Assembly: GCA_022496805.1 (NCBI GenBank) | Contig: CM040100.1 | Location: 26,751,009-26,815,008 of the forward strand | From: Pohlia nutans | Lineage: Eukaryota; Streptophyta; Bryopsida; Bryales; Mniaceae | DNA length: 64,000 nucleotides | Direction: 5' to 3' | Part shown: one piece after another, positions 1 through 10,837 of the stretch | Numbering within the stretch: the first letter of the stretch is position 1 | Layout: each line of letters starts with the position of its first letter | Translations under genes and position numbers: made by a program | Notes under the pieces: model-generated | Told to the model about the DNA's origin: nothing | Seen by the model: the letters and a program-made list of their open reading frames with translations, nothing else | Database searches by the model: none

Positions 1-213
1 GTCGCACCGATAAAAGATTTGCCTTCAACTTGGGAACGTGGAGGACATCATGGATGGTAATTGTCTTCACACGACCCTTCACCTCGGTGTCTACGACGAT
101 GGATCCTTTACCCACGGCTTGAAGAACCGTATCATCACCCAAAATGACATTCTTTGGAGATATGACGTGATATGATTGGAAACAAGTCCTAATGGGCGCC
201 ATGTGACTCGAGG
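1..213 (-). pseudogene. gag-pol: gag-pol fragment of copy A (protease region)
   Basis: This matches positions 3491-3703 of copy B base for base as far as I can check. It encodes about residues 296-367 of the 1357-residue polyprotein, from the end of the DSGAS active-site motif through the rest of the aspartic protease. The window edge cuts it on the left and the insertion of copy B cuts it on the right. The remainder of the N-terminal part continues at 5871. Confidence 0.9.
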
Positions 214-531
214 TTTTGAAGGTTAGATTAGAATGCCAAAGCCTCACACAAACACTTGGAATGCATAGGAAAGAGATGATCTTTACTCATGGGCTGCCCC
301 TCTTAAGTAGCACACCCAAGGGAGTCCCCTTGGCAAACCATATGGGACATCAGCCCATACTCCACTCCTAGTACACTAGGATCAGCCCATATCACTTGGG
401 AGACCCAATTCTCATTACTTCTAACTAGTACCACTTCTCTAGTTGCAAGTCTAGCTCATTCGCATCATCTACTCTAGCTAATGCGCATGGCTATGAGCAA
501 CTTCAGCCCACGCAATCATCCTACTTCAACA
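214..531 (-). repeat. 3' LTR of copy B
   Basis: 318 bp. The left edge (U5 end) reads CTTCAAAA on the minus strand and the right edge starts TGTTGAAG. It overlaps the last five codons and the stop of gag-pol. Confidence 0.95.
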
Positions 532-3500
532 CTCCCACTTTGCAAATAGCCAAAGCCTTCGAGCCCAAATGCCACCAGTAGTCTTTGATGTCGATCTCTC
601 GGAAGAGCCTTTGTCAGCACGTCCGCCACCATGTGCTCCGTTGGACAATACTTCAACTCTATCACCTTCATCTCTAACTTCTCTCGAATGAAGTGATATT
701 GCACATCAATGTGCTTTGTACGTGAGTGATGCGTTGGATTCTTCGCCAATGACATACTCCCTTGGTTGTCACACATGATTGTTGTAGCCTCCTCTTGAGT
801 GCATCTCACATCCGCCATTAGTTGCCTCAACCAAATGGCCTCCTTCGTACCGTGGCTCGTCGCCATGTACTCCGCCTCAACCGTTGACGTGGCCGTGGTT
901 TGTTGGCGCTTGCTATTCCATGAAACGGCCCCCGATCCAACTTTGAACATGTACCCCGTGGTGGATCTACGATCATTGGTATCACCCGCATAATCCGCAT
1001 CACAATACCCACTCAACACAATGTTGTCACCTCCAAGACACAACCTCACATCACTTGTGCCTTTCAAGTACCGCATGATCCTCTTGACCGCAACCCAATG
1101 ACTTGAACCCGGTCTTGCCATGTGTTGACTCACAACGCTGATTGGATACGCAAGGTCCGGCCTTGTTGCAATCATAGCATACATCAATGACCCTACAGCT
1201 TGCTTGTATGGCACATCCACCATAGATTGAGCCTCTAATGCATACTCCTCATCGGTGAGTTTCACGAGTTTGGAATTCACATCCAATGGAGTGCCAACCG
1301 GTTTGCAATCCTCCATGCCAAAGCGTTTGAGAACATCCATAACATACTTGCTTTGATTCATTGTTATGGTGCGTGTTGCTCTATCTCGCACAAACTCAAC
1401 TCCTAAACAAAAGTGCAACTCACCCAGATCACTCATCTCGTACTCGTTCTCAAGCATTGCCTTCAATGCCTTCAAAGAGCTCATACAACTTGCAAGGATG
1501 ATCAAATCATCCACATATATGATCACGATGACCACATGTTGCCCATTTTGCATGAAATACAAGCTGTGATCAGCGATGCTCCTTGTGAACCCGATATGAA
1601 CAAGAAACGTGTCAATCTTTTGATACCATGCGCGTGGAGATTGCTTCAACCCATACAATGACTTGTTCAACTTGCAAACAAGGTTCTCATTACCTCGTTG
1701 CACAAATCCTTCGGGTTGCACCATGTAGATGTCCTCGTCCAACTCGCCGTTCAAGAACGCCGTCTTCACATCCATTTGATGCATTTCCAAATCCATGGCA
1801 GCCCCGATGGCCAAAATGCATCGAATAGTGGTGAATTTCGCCACCGGTGCAAAGGTCTCATGAAAATCAACACCTTCGATTTGTGAAAAGCCCTTTGCCA
1901 CCAATCTTGCCTTATAACGAACCACATCACCCGTTGCATCTCTCTTTGCACGAAATACCCACTTACAACCGATAGCGTTGCGATTCTTGGGGAGGGGAGT
2001 CAATTCCCAAGTGCCATTGTCCATCAACGATTTGTACTCCTCTTGCATGGCTTGCTCCCACTTGTTTGCATCATCACAACTCAACGCTTCACGAATCGTC
2101 AATGGAGCATCTAAAAGTGCAACGTTTGCATGCTCCTCCTCACCTTGAGGGAGAATATGATTCTTCCACCACTCGCCAAGTGGTCTACGATTTCTCTCTG
2201 GATAACGACGATCGCTCGAGGATGCATTGTCTTCAACCGCCGTTGCTTGTGCCTTTTTCTCGCCATTCTTCGTCTTCAAAGGTCGCTCCTCAATATGTTC
2301 CTCATCACCACCATCTTCGTCATCTTCGTCTTCATCAACAATATCAATAACGGGAGATTTGGAAGATTGGTCCACAATGGCCGGTTTATCGCCACTTCTC
2401 CCACTTGGACCATCGTCCAAATTGTCTTCAACCTTGGAATTCTCGCAAAATGTCACATCACGAGCTCGAATGATCTTCTTGGTCTCGAGCGACATGAGCC
2501 TGTACGCCTTGGTACCTTCACAATATCCAAGAAACACACATTTTGTTGCCTTGGCCTCAAGTTTGGTTCTTTGAGAATCGGGTACCTTTGCAAATGCGAT
2601 GCATCCAAATGTGCGCATGTGCTCCACGCGGGGTGGCCTCCCACTCCACGCTTGCTCTGGTGTCATGTTTTGAACCGCACTCGTCGGGCATCGGTTGCGT
2701 GTGTACACCGCAGTCACCACCGCTTCCGCCCAAAGGTCCAAACCCAAATTTTGTGCATGCAACATACTCCTTGCCATTTCCACAATTGTTCGATTTGCAC
2801 GCTCTGCAACTCCGTTTTGTTGTGGTGTATATGGCGTTGTCGTTTGTCTAGCAATGCCTTCTTTCTTCAATAACTCTGCAAATTGGTTGGACAAGAACTC
2901 GCCGCCATTATCCGATCGAAACACCTTGATCTTGTGCTCGGATTGCTTCTCAACCAACGCCTTGAACTCTTTGAACTTCTCAAAACACTCGCTCTTTGCT
3001 TTGATCGGATACAACCATATCTTCCTCGAAAAATCATCAATGAACGTCACAAAATACTTGCAACCCCCCATAGACGTGGTCTTCATTGGACCACACACGT
3101 CGGAATGCACAATCTCAAGTACCTTGGTTGCACGAGTTGCCCCATCAACTGGAAACGGTGAGCGTTGTTGCTTGCCTTCAATACAACCCTCACATGTGAA
3201 TGAACTAGGTGCGACGTGTGATTGTGCAAGATCCATGCCACTTACCATTCCACGCAGTGCTTTCACACTCTTGACATTCAAATGCCCGAGACGACGATGC
3301 CACAACGCCAACTTGTCTTCGTTTGAACTCGATTGCACCAACGTTGCGGATTCCGCCGCGTGCATCTTGGAAAACTTGATTTGGTACAAGCCGTTGACTT
3401 CGTGTATAATGGCCACCTCCTCACGACTTGGAGACAACACAAAACACCCTTGGTCGCTAAATTCCACTCGCAAATGCTTCATCACCAAATGTCGCACCGA

Positions 3501-4589
3501 TAAAAGATTTGCCTTCAACTTGGGAACGTGGAGGACATCATGGATGGTAATTGTCTTCACACGACCCTTCACCTCGGTGTCTACGACGATGGATCCTTTA
3601 CCCACGGCTTGAAGAACCGTATCATCACCCAAAATGACATTCTTTGGAGATATGACGTGATATGATTGGAAACAAGTCCTAATGGGCGCCATGTGACTCG
3701 AGGCTCCCGAATCAACAATCCAATCGATCACACTACCATTGCATGACACGTCACTTGCCATCATTGCATACTCGTCCCCGTCATCACTACAAGAAGAGAC
3801 GCTAGTCATAAATGCGTACTCATCACCTGCATCGTTGACCTTGGTATTGTTGGCACTTTCCTCTCTCTTGCGTTTGTAGCAAAATTTTGCCAAGTGGCCC
3901 TTCTTACCGCAATAGTAGCATACCTTGTCTGTAGAGCTCCCACTGGCACCGCTCTTGGATTGCTTCGCCATAAGCGCCGCGCTATCGCCACGAGTCTCGT
4001 TCTCTTTGCGCCGCGAGAGTTCATGCAACAACCGTGATGTCACATAATCAAGAGTGAGCTCGCTAATGGGCCTACTCTCCATAGCAACGATAAGATACTC
4101 GTACGACGGCGGCAAACTCTCGAGGAGCGTCATAACGATATCACCGTCGGTAATGTTGACGTCTGCGCCGTTGAGCTGATCCGCAAGAGCCTTGACTTTG
4201 TTGATGTGCGCCAACATGTCGTCGTTTTCTTCCATCTTGATGGTGAAAAACTTGCGCCTCAAAAACAAGATATTGACCAAGCTCTTTGCCTCATGAATAT
4301 TGCAAAGCTTGGCCCATGCCTCGGCGGGAGTCTTGCACGACCGAATATGAGAAAGCTGGGAATCAGAAAGATTAAGAGCCAAAATCGCAAAGGCCTTTTT
4401 CTCTCGCCGAGTGTACGCAGTTCGTACCCTAGCCTCGGCGTCGGACGAAGGCGGTTCCTCACTACCCTCAACTATCTCCCACAATTCTTTTTCGGCCATG
4501 ACCATTTCCATCTTGAATTTCCACAAGTGGAAGTTGACGCCATCGAACTTGTCTACAACCTTAGCACCTTCACCCTCAAATGTAGCCAT
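516..4589 (-). CDS. gag-pol: Gag-Pol polyprotein, intact, copy B
   Basis: This is a single 1357-residue frame with no frameshift or internal stop, which is the usual copia layout of Gag, protease, integrase, reverse transcriptase (RT) and RNase H. I start at the first ATG (4587-4589); the frame stays open about 13 codons upstream but without an ATG. All catalytic residues are present: zinc knuckle CX2CX4HX4C at 224-237, DSGAS at 293-297, integrase D497/D560/E596, YVDD at 1025-1028 and RNase H D1197/E1238/D1274. Residue features shared with E and O include an FMQNGQ stretch before the YVDD box and PRDRHQRLLVAF near the C-terminus. There is no env-like frame, because the stop lies inside the 3' LTR. 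Product: virus-like particle proteins and replication enzymes acting in the cytoplasm, with integrase acting in the nucleus (known for the family). Confidence 0.95.
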   Translation of the reverse strand: MATFEGEGAKVVDKFDGVNFHLWKFKMEMVMAEKELWEIVEGSEEPPSSDAEARVRTAYTRREKKAFAILALNLSDSQLSHIRSCKTPAEAWAKLCNIHEAKSLVNILFLRRKFFTIKMEENDDMLAHINKVKALADQLNGADVNITDGDIVMTLLESLPPSYEYLIVAMESRPISELTLDYVTSRLLHELSRRKENETRGDSAALMAKQSKSGASGSSTDKVCYYCGKKGHLAKFCYKRKREESANNTKVNDAGDEYAFMTSVSSCSDDGDEYAMMASDVSCNGSVIDWIVDSGASSHMAPIRTCFQSYHVISPKNVILGDDTVLQAVGKGSIVVDTEVKGRVKTITIHDVLHVPKLKANLLSVRHLVMKHLRVEFSDQGCFVLSPSREEVAIIHEVNGLYQIKFSKMHAAESATLVQSSSNEDKLALWHRRLGHLNVKSVKALRGMVSGMDLAQSHVAPSSFTCEGCIEGKQQRSPFPVDGATRATKVLEIVHSDVCGPMKTTSMGGCKYFVTFIDDFSRKIWLYPIKAKSECFEKFKEFKALVEKQSEHKIKVFRSDNGGEFLSNQFAELLKKEGIARQTTTPYTPQQNGVAERANRTIVEMARSMLHAQNLGLDLWAEAVVTAVYTRNRCPTSAVQNMTPEQAWSGRPPRVEHMRTFGCIAFAKVPDSQRTKLEAKATKCVFLGYCEGTKAYRLMSLETKKIIRARDVTFCENSKVEDNLDDGPSGRSGDKPAIVDQSSKSPVIDIVDEDEDDEDGGDEEHIEERPLKTKNGEKKAQATAVEDNASSSDRRYPERNRRPLGEWWKNHILPQGEEEHANVALLDAPLTIREALSCDDANKWEQAMQEEYKSLMDNGTWELTPLPKNRNAIGCKWVFRAKRDATGDVVRYKARLVAKGFSQIEGVDFHETFAPVAKFTTIRCILAIGAAMDLEMHQMDVKTAFLNGELDEDIYMVQPEGFVQRGNENLVCKLNKSLYGLKQSPRAWYQKIDTFLVHIGFTRSIADHSLYFMQNGQHVVIVIIYVDDLIILASCMSSLKALKAMLENEYEMSDLGELHFCLGVEFVRDRATRTITMNQSKYVMDVLKRFGMEDCKPVGTPLDVNSKLVKLTDEEYALEAQSMVDVPYKQAVGSLMYAMIATRPDLAYPISVVSQHMARPGSSHWVAVKRIMRYLKGTSDVRLCLGGDNIVLSGYCDADYAGDTNDRRSTTGYMFKVGSGAVSWNSKRQQTTATSTVEAEYMATSHGTKEAIWLRQLMADVRCTQEEATTIMCDNQGSMSLAKNPTHHSRTKHIDVQYHFIREKLEMKVIELKYCPTEHMVADVLTKALPRDRHQRLLVAFGLEGFGYLQSGSVEVG

Positions 4590-5552
4590 ATCCTTGATTG
4601 AAGGACGTACGCTCACAAAATTCAGCCCCTAGAAAGCTAAGAAAAATTGTTTTTATGATCTTTTGACAATTTTGTGATTTGTGAGGCAAATTGCGCACGT
4701 ACGTGCTTCTAATGCCTCCAAACTAATTCCAAACACTAAATCAGCACCTTTGTGCTACACATCAACCTCACAACACTCAATCGTGATGGTTCTTAGTGAA
4801 TTTGCACAAGATCATACCACAACACCCTAACTAGGAGAATTGCGCACTCGTTGGCTCAAATCCACTCAAATCAGCACCCTTGTGCTTCACAACACGTAAT
4901 GCACCCTATGGACACCCTTGTGCCTTCCAAGGACTCTAAATCAATGCAAATTCAGCCCCTTCAAGTCCTAATTGCATTGAAATTCATCAAATCAGCCCCG
5001 TTGTGCATTCACTAACCCAAACTCTAATTTTGAGCACTCCAAGGGCATAACTCACATTCCAAACCCTTGTGCAAGAATTGCAATACCAAAATCAGATTGT
5101 AGACTCACCCCAAGAGCCTCAAAGCATAAAAGTGCCTTGCAACAACACAAGTGCACAAATTGAGCACAAATTGAGCCAATAAGCTCCAATAAGCTCCAAT
5201 AAGCTCCAATAAGCTCCAATATACTCCAACAAGCACCAATAAGCTCCAAAGCTCCAATTCAGCCCTTGTAGACGTGTATAAACTCCAAAAGTGCTCCAAA
5301 GTGCTCCAAAAGCTCCAAATCAACAAATGATAGCTCCAAAGTGCGAATTCAGCCCTCCAACATGTAGATCAAAGGTAGGAAGATTGTAATACCTCCCAAT
5401 GTCGAAATCAGCCCACCAAAGCTCGAATTCAGCCCTCCAAAGTTCCAAATCAGCGCTCCAATACTCCAAAATCAGCGCTCCAACGCACGACCTCCACACA
5501 ATGAGCAATCTAATCTTTGACTCACGCAAAACACATGAGTGGGCCCATAACC
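4590..5552 (-). other. 5' untranslated leader of copy B
   Basis: 963 bp between the PBS and the gag ATG, with no supported protein. It holds four plain AATAAGCTCC units (about 5177-5217), many GCTGAWTT motifs, a possible splice donor GTGAGT and a possible acceptor TTTTTCTTAG close to the ATG. It reads AGATCAAAAG-type text near the PBS and GCGCACGT near the gag end, variants shared with E and O. Confidence 0.85.
5539..5552 (-). promoter_or_regulatory. Primer binding site of copy B (internal tRNA-iMet type)
   Basis: The minus strand reads GGTTATGGGCCCAC directly after the LTR with no spacer. It is complementary to the anticodon arm of initiator tRNA-Met rather than its 3' end. See copy J for the argument. 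Confidence 0.85.
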
Positions 5553-5870
5553 TTTTGAAGGTTAGATTAGAATGCCAAAGCCTCACACAAACACTTGGAA
5601 TGCATAGGAAAGAGATGATCTTTACTCATGGGCTGCCCCTCTTAAGTAGCACACCCAAGGGAGTCCCCTTGGCAAACCATATGGGACATCAGCCCATACT
5701 CCACTCCTAGTACACTAGGATCAGCCCATATCACTTGGGAGACCCAATTCTCATTACTTCTAACTAGTACCACTTCTCTAGTTGCAAGTCTAGCTCATTC
5801 GCATCATCTACTCTAGCTAATGCGCATGGCTATGAGCAACTTCAGCCCACGCAATCATCCTACTTCAACA
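5553..5870 (-). repeat. 5' LTR of copy B
   Basis: 318 bp. It looks identical to the LTR at 214-531, including the CTTCAAAA end next to the PBS. Confidence 0.95.
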
Positions 5871-6761
5871 CGAGGCTCCCGAATCAACAATCCAATCGAT
5901 CACACTACCATTGCATGACACGTCACTTGCCATCATTGCATACTCGTCCCCGTCATCACTACAAGAAGAGACGCTAGTCATAAATGCGTACTCATCACCT
6001 GCATCGTTGACCTTTGTATTGTTGGCACTTTCTTCTCTCTTGCGTTTGTAGCAAAATTTTGCCAAGTGGCCCTTCTTACCGCAATAGTAGCATACCTTGT
6101 CTGTAGAGCTCCCACTGGCACCGCTCTTGGATTGCTTCGCCATAAGCGCCGCGCTATCGCCACGAGTCTCGTTCTCTTTGCGCCGCGAGAGTTCATGCAA
6201 CAACCGTGATGTCACATAATCAAGAGTGAGCTCGCTAATGGGCCTACTCTCCATAGCAACGATAAGATACTCGTACGACGGCGGCAAACTCTCGAGGAGC
6301 GTCATAACGATATCACCGTCGGTAATGTTGACGTCTGCGCCGTTGAGCTGATCCGCAAGAGCCTTGACTTTGTTGATGTGCGCCAACATGTCGTCGTTTT
6401 CTTCCATCTTGATGGTGAAAAACTTGCGCCTCAAAAACAAGATATTGACCAAGCTCTTTGCCTCATGAATATTGCAAAGCTTGGCCCATGCCTCGGCGGG
6501 AGTCTTGCACGACCGAATATGAGAAAGCTGGGAATCAGAAAGATTAAGAGCCAAAATCGCAAAGGCCTTTTTCTCTCGCCGAGTGTACGCAGTTCGTACC
6601 CTAGCCTCGGCGTCGGACGAAGGCGGTTCCTCACTACCCTCAACTATCTCCCACAATTCTTTTTCGGCCATGACCATTTCCATCTTGAATTTCCACAAGT
6701 GGAAGTTGACGCCATCGAACTTGTCTACAACCTTAGCACCTTCACCCTCAAATGTAGCCAT
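5871..6761 (-). pseudogene. gag-pol: Gag and start of protease, copy A
   Basis: This encodes residues 1-297: the copia Gag (UBN2-type) region, the zinc knuckle at 224-237 and the first residues of the protease active site. It is open throughout, and it is broken only by copy B, which entered at the DSGAS codons. The continuation is the fragment at 1-213, and the rest of pol lies off the window. The frame upstream of the ATG begins with an in-frame TTG and GTG because of a single base difference (CACCAAATT against CACAAAATT), which is also seen in copy D. Confidence 0.9.
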
Positions 6762-7724
6762 ATCCTTGATTGAAGGACGTACGCTCACCAAATTCAGCCC
6801 CTAGAAAGCTAAGAAAAAATTGTTTTTATGATTTTTGACAATTTTGTGATTTGTGAAGCAAATTGCACACGTACGTGCTTCTAATGCCTCCAAACTAATT
6901 CCAAACACTAAATCAGCACCTTTGTGCTACACATCAACCTCACAACACTCAATCGTGATGGTTCTTAGTGAATTTGCACAAGATCATACCACAACACCCT
7001 AACTAGGAGAATTGCGCACTCGTTGGCTCAAATCCACTCAAATCAGCACCCTTGTGCTTCACAACACGTAACGCACCCTATGGACACCCTTGTGCCTTCC
7101 AAGGACTCTAAATCAATGCAAATTCAGCCCCTTCAAGTCCTAATTGCATTGAACTTCATCAAATCAGCCCCGTTGTGCATTCACTAACCCAAACTCTAAT
7201 TTTGAGCACTCCAAGGGCATAACTCACATTCCAAACCCTTGTGCAAGAATTGCAATACCAAAATCAGATTGTAGACTCACCCCAAGAGCCTCAAAGCATA
7301 AAAGTGCCTTGCAACAACACAAGTGCACAAATTGAGCACAAATTGAGCCAATAAGCTCCAATAAGCTCCAATAAGCTCCAATCAGCTCCAATATACTCCA
7401 ACAAGCACCAATAAGCTCCAAAGCTCCAATTCAGCCCTTGTAGACGTGTATAAACTCCAAAAGTGCTCCAAAGTGCTCCAAAAGCTCCAAATCAACAAAT
7501 GATAGCTCCAAAGTGCGAATTCAGCCCTCCAACACGTAGATCAAAGGTAGGAAGATTGTAATACCTCCCAATGTCGAAATCAGCCCACCAAAGCTCGAAT
7601 TCAGCCCTCCAAAGTTCCAAATCAGCGCTCCAATACTCCAAAATCAGCGCTCCAAAGCACGACCTCCACACAATGAGCAATCTAATCTTTGACTCACGCA
7701 AAACACATGAGTGGGCCCATAACC
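6762..7724 (-). other. 5' leader and PBS of copy A
   Basis: Untranslated leader of about 960 bp, with no gene seen. The PBS is at 7711-7724. The 10-bp array has three AATAAGCTCC units plus one AATCAGCTCC variant. It carries scattered differences from B, such as GAAGCAAATTGCACAC near the gag end. Confidence 0.85.
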
Positions 7725-8042
7725 TATTGAAGGTTAGATTAGAATGCCAAAGCCTCACACAAACACTTGGAATGCATAGGAAAGAGATAATCTTTACTCA
7801 TGGGCTGCCCCTCTTAAGTAGTACACCCAAGGGAGTCCCCTTGGCAAACCATATGGGACATCAGCCCATACTCCACTCCTAGTACACTAGGATCAGCCCA
7901 TATCACTTGGGAGACCCAATTCTCATTATCTCTAACTAGTGCCACTTCTCTAGTTGCTACTCTAGCTCATTCGCATCATCTACTCTAGCTAATGCGCATG
8001 GCTATGAGCAACTTCAGCCCACGCAATCATCCTACTTCAACA
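7725..8042 (-). repeat. 5' LTR of copy A
   Basis: 318 bp with edges TATTGAAG and CTTCAACA on the plus strand. Private variants include AGTAGTACACC and CTAGTGCCACTT, which separate this copy from its neighbours. Confidence 0.93.
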
Positions 8043-9737
8043 GAACTCGCCGCCATTATCCGATCGAAACACCTTGATCTTGTGCTCGGATTGCTTCTCA
8101 ACCAACGCCTTGAACTCTTTGAACTTCTCAAGACACTCGCTCTTTGCTTTGATCGGATACAACCATATCTTCCTCGAAAAATCATCAATGAACGTCACAA
8201 AATACTTGCAACCCCCCATAGACGTGGTCTTCATTGGACCACACACGTCGGAATGCACAATCTCAAGAACCTTGGTTGCACGAGTTGCCCCATCAACTGG
8301 AAACGGTGAGCGTTGTTGCTTGCCTTCAATACAACCCTCACATGTGAATGAACTAGGTGCGACGTGTGATTGTGCAAGATCCATGCCACTTACCATTCCA
8401 CGGAGTGCTTTCACACTCTTGACATTCAAATGCCCGAGACGACGATGCCACAACGCCAACTTGTCTTCGTTTGAACTCGATTGCACCAACGTTGCGGATT
8501 CCGCCGCGTGCATCTTGGAAAACTTGATTTGGTACAAGCCGTTGACTTCGTGTATAATGGCCACCTCCTCATGACTTGGAGACAACACAAAACACCCTTG
8601 GTCGCTAAATTCCACTCGCAAATGCTTCATCACCAAATGTCGCACCGATAAAAGATTTGCCTTCAACTTGGGAACGTGGAGGACATCATGGATGGTAATT
8701 GTCTTCACACGACCCTTCACCTCGGTGTCTACGACGATGGATCCTTTACCCACGGCTTGAAGAACCGTATCATCACCCAAAATGACATTCTTTGGAGATA
8801 TGACGTGATATGATTGGAAACAAGTCCTAATGGGCGCCATGTGACTCGAGGCTCCCGAATCGACAATCCAATCGATCACACTACCATTGCATGACACGTC
8901 ACTTGCCATCATTGCATACTCGTCCCCGTCATCACACCAAGAAGAGACGCTAGTCATAAATGCGTACTCATCACCTGCATCGTTGACCTTTGTATTGTTG
9001 GCACTTTCCTCTCTCTTGCGTTTGTAGCAAAATTTTGCCAAGTGGCCCTTCTTACCGCAATAGTAGCATACCTTGTCTGTAGAGCTCCCACTGGCACCGC
9101 TCTTGGATTGCTTCGCCATAAGCGCCGCGCTATCGCCACGAGTCTCGTTCTCTTTGCGCCGCGAGAGTTCATGCAACAACCGTGATGTCACATAATCAAG
9201 AGTGAGCTCGCTAATGGGCCTACTCTCCATAGCAACGATAAGATACTCGTACGACGGCGGCAAACTCTCGAGAAGCGTCATAACGATATCACCGTCGGTA
9301 ATGTTGACGTCTGCGCCGTTGAGCTGATCCGCAAGAGCCTTGACTTTGTTGATGTGCGCCAACATGTCGTCGTTTTCTTCCATCTTGATGGTGAAAAACT
9401 TGCGCCTCAAAAACAAGATATTGACCAAGCTCTTTGCCTCATGAATATTGCAAAGCTTGGCCCATGCCTCGGCGGGAGTCTTGCACGACCGAATATGAGA
9501 AAGCTGGGAATCAGAAAGATTAAGAGCCAAAATCGCAAAGGCCTTTTTCTCTCGCCGAGTGTACGCAGTTCGTACCCTAGCCTCGGCGTCGGACGAAGGC
9601 GGTTCCTCACTACCCTCAACTATCTCCCACAATTCTTTTTCGGCCATGACCATTTCCATCTTGAATTTCCACAAGTGGAAGTTGACGCCATCGAACTTGT
9701 CTACAACCTTAGCACCTTCACCCTCAAATGTAGCCAT
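8043..9737 (-). pseudogene. gag-pol: Gag to mid-integrase fragment, copy C
   Basis: Residues 1-565 in one open frame: Gag, zinc knuckle, protease, the HHCC region (H431, H436, C466, C469) and integrase as far as the second catalytic aspartate (D497, D560). The third catalytic residue E596 and everything after it was separated by insertion of copy A. Private changes include C267W and S268C in the spacer after the zinc knuckle, R389H and F536L. It cannot make a complete polyprotein as it stands. Confidence 0.9.
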
Positions 9738-10519
9738 ATCCTTGATTGAAGGACGTACGCTCACAAAATTCAGCCCCTAGAAAGCTAAGAAAAATTGTTT
9801 TTATGATTTTTTGACAATTTTGTGATTTGTGAGGCAAATTGCACACGTACGTGCTTCTAATGCCTCCAAACTAATTCCAAACACTAAATCAGCACCTTTG
9901 TGCTACACATCAACCTCACAACACTCAATCGTGATGGTTCTTAGTGAATTTGCACAAGATCATACCACAACACCCTAACTAGGAGAATTGCGCACTCGTT
10001 GGCTCAAATCCACTCAAATCAGCACCCTTGTGCTTCACAACACGTAATGCACCCTATGCACACCCTTGTGCCTTCCAAGGACTCTAAATCAATGCAAATT
10101 CAGCCCCTTCAAGTCCTAATTGCATTGAAATTCATCAAATCAGCCCCGTTGTGCATTCACTAACCCAAACTCTAATTTTGAGCACTCCAAGGGCATAACT
10201 CACATTCCAAACCCTTGTGCAAGAATTGCAATACCAAAATCAGATTGTAGACTCACCCCAAGAGCCTCAAAGCATAAAAGTGCCTTGCAACAACACAAGT
10301 GCACAAATTGAGCACAAATTGAGCCAATAAGCTCCAATAAGCTCCAATAAGCTCCAATCAGCTCCAATATACTCCAACAAGCACCAATAAGCTCCAAAGC
10401 TCCAATTCAGCCCTTGTAGACGTGTATAAACTCCAAAGGTGCTCCAAAGTGCTCCAAAAGCTCCAAATCAACAAATGATAGCTCCAAAGTGCGAATTCAG
10501 CCCTCCAACACGTAGATCA
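9738..10519 (-). other. Leader of copy C, gag-proximal part
   Basis: Leader sequence with no gene. The 10-bp array has three plain units plus one variant. It ends at the GATCA target of copy D; the remaining leader continues at 21849. Confidence 0.85.
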
Positions 10520-10837
10520 TATTGAAGGTTAGATTAGAATGCCAAAGCCTCACACAAACACTTGGAATGCATAGGAAAGAGATGATCTTTACTCATGGGC
10601 TGCCCCTCTCAAGTAGCACACCCAAGGGAGTCCCCTTGGCAAACCATATGGGACATCAGCCCATACTCCACTCCTAGTACACTAGGATCAGCCCATATCA
10701 CTTGGGAGACCCAATTCTCATTATCTCTAACTAGTACCACTTCTCTAGTTGCAAGTCTAGCTCATTTGCATCATCTACTCTAGCTAATGCGCATGGCTAT
10801 GAGCAACTTCAGCCCACGCAATCATCCTACTTCAACA
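10520..10837 (-). repeat. 3' LTR of copy D
   Basis: 318 bp, matching the LTR at 21531-21848. It starts right after target GATCA. Confidence 0.94.

Larger units (their letters stand above)
214..5870 (-). mobile_element. Full-length copia element copy B (5657 bp)
   Basis: Complete element: 3' LTR 214-531, gag-pol 516-4589, leader 4590-5552, PBS 5539-5552 and 5' LTR 5553-5870. The two LTRs look identical, and both end at the U5 side in CTTCAAAA instead of the CTTCAATA of the other copies. That shared variant shows the two LTRs were made from one RNA. The flanking target duplication CGAGG is perfect. With an intact frame, identical LTRs and an intact PBS and polypurine tract, the copy looks very young and possibly autonomous. 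Confidence 0.95.
1..8042 (-). mobile_element. Copia element copy A, partial, interrupted by copy B
   Basis: Minus-strand copy whose 3' end lies left of the window. It is seen as 1-213 (pol fragment) and 5871-8042 (gag, leader, 5' LTR). Copy B (214-5870) splits it inside the protease motif DSGAS, and the 5-bp target CGAGG is present on both sides (209-213 and 5871-5875). Its own 5' LTR edge at 8042 abuts an integrase-coding stretch of copy C, so A was itself inserted into C. The right-hand target duplication would be GAACT (8043-8047); its partner is off the window. Confidence 0.93.

Noticed and set aside
2130..2873. 247-codon antisense frame, cysteine- and histidine-rich
   Set aside because: Antisense to the integrase-RT linker and integrase. 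The composition follows from the acidic and lysine-rich sense codons, and no motif is conserved.
2695..3612. Long open frame of 305 codons on the strand opposite gag-pol (also in other copies)
   Set aside because: It lies wholly antisense to integrase and protease coding sequence, changes in step with the pol codons, has no recognisable domain, and is a by-product of pol codon usage.
7492..7758. 88-codon frame reading from LTR into leader (MRLWHSNLTF type)
   Set aside because: It spans the LTR end and PBS, and varies and breaks between copies (a lysine or asparagine depending only on the LTR terminus). Leader repeats explain its tryptophan- and leucine-rich text.
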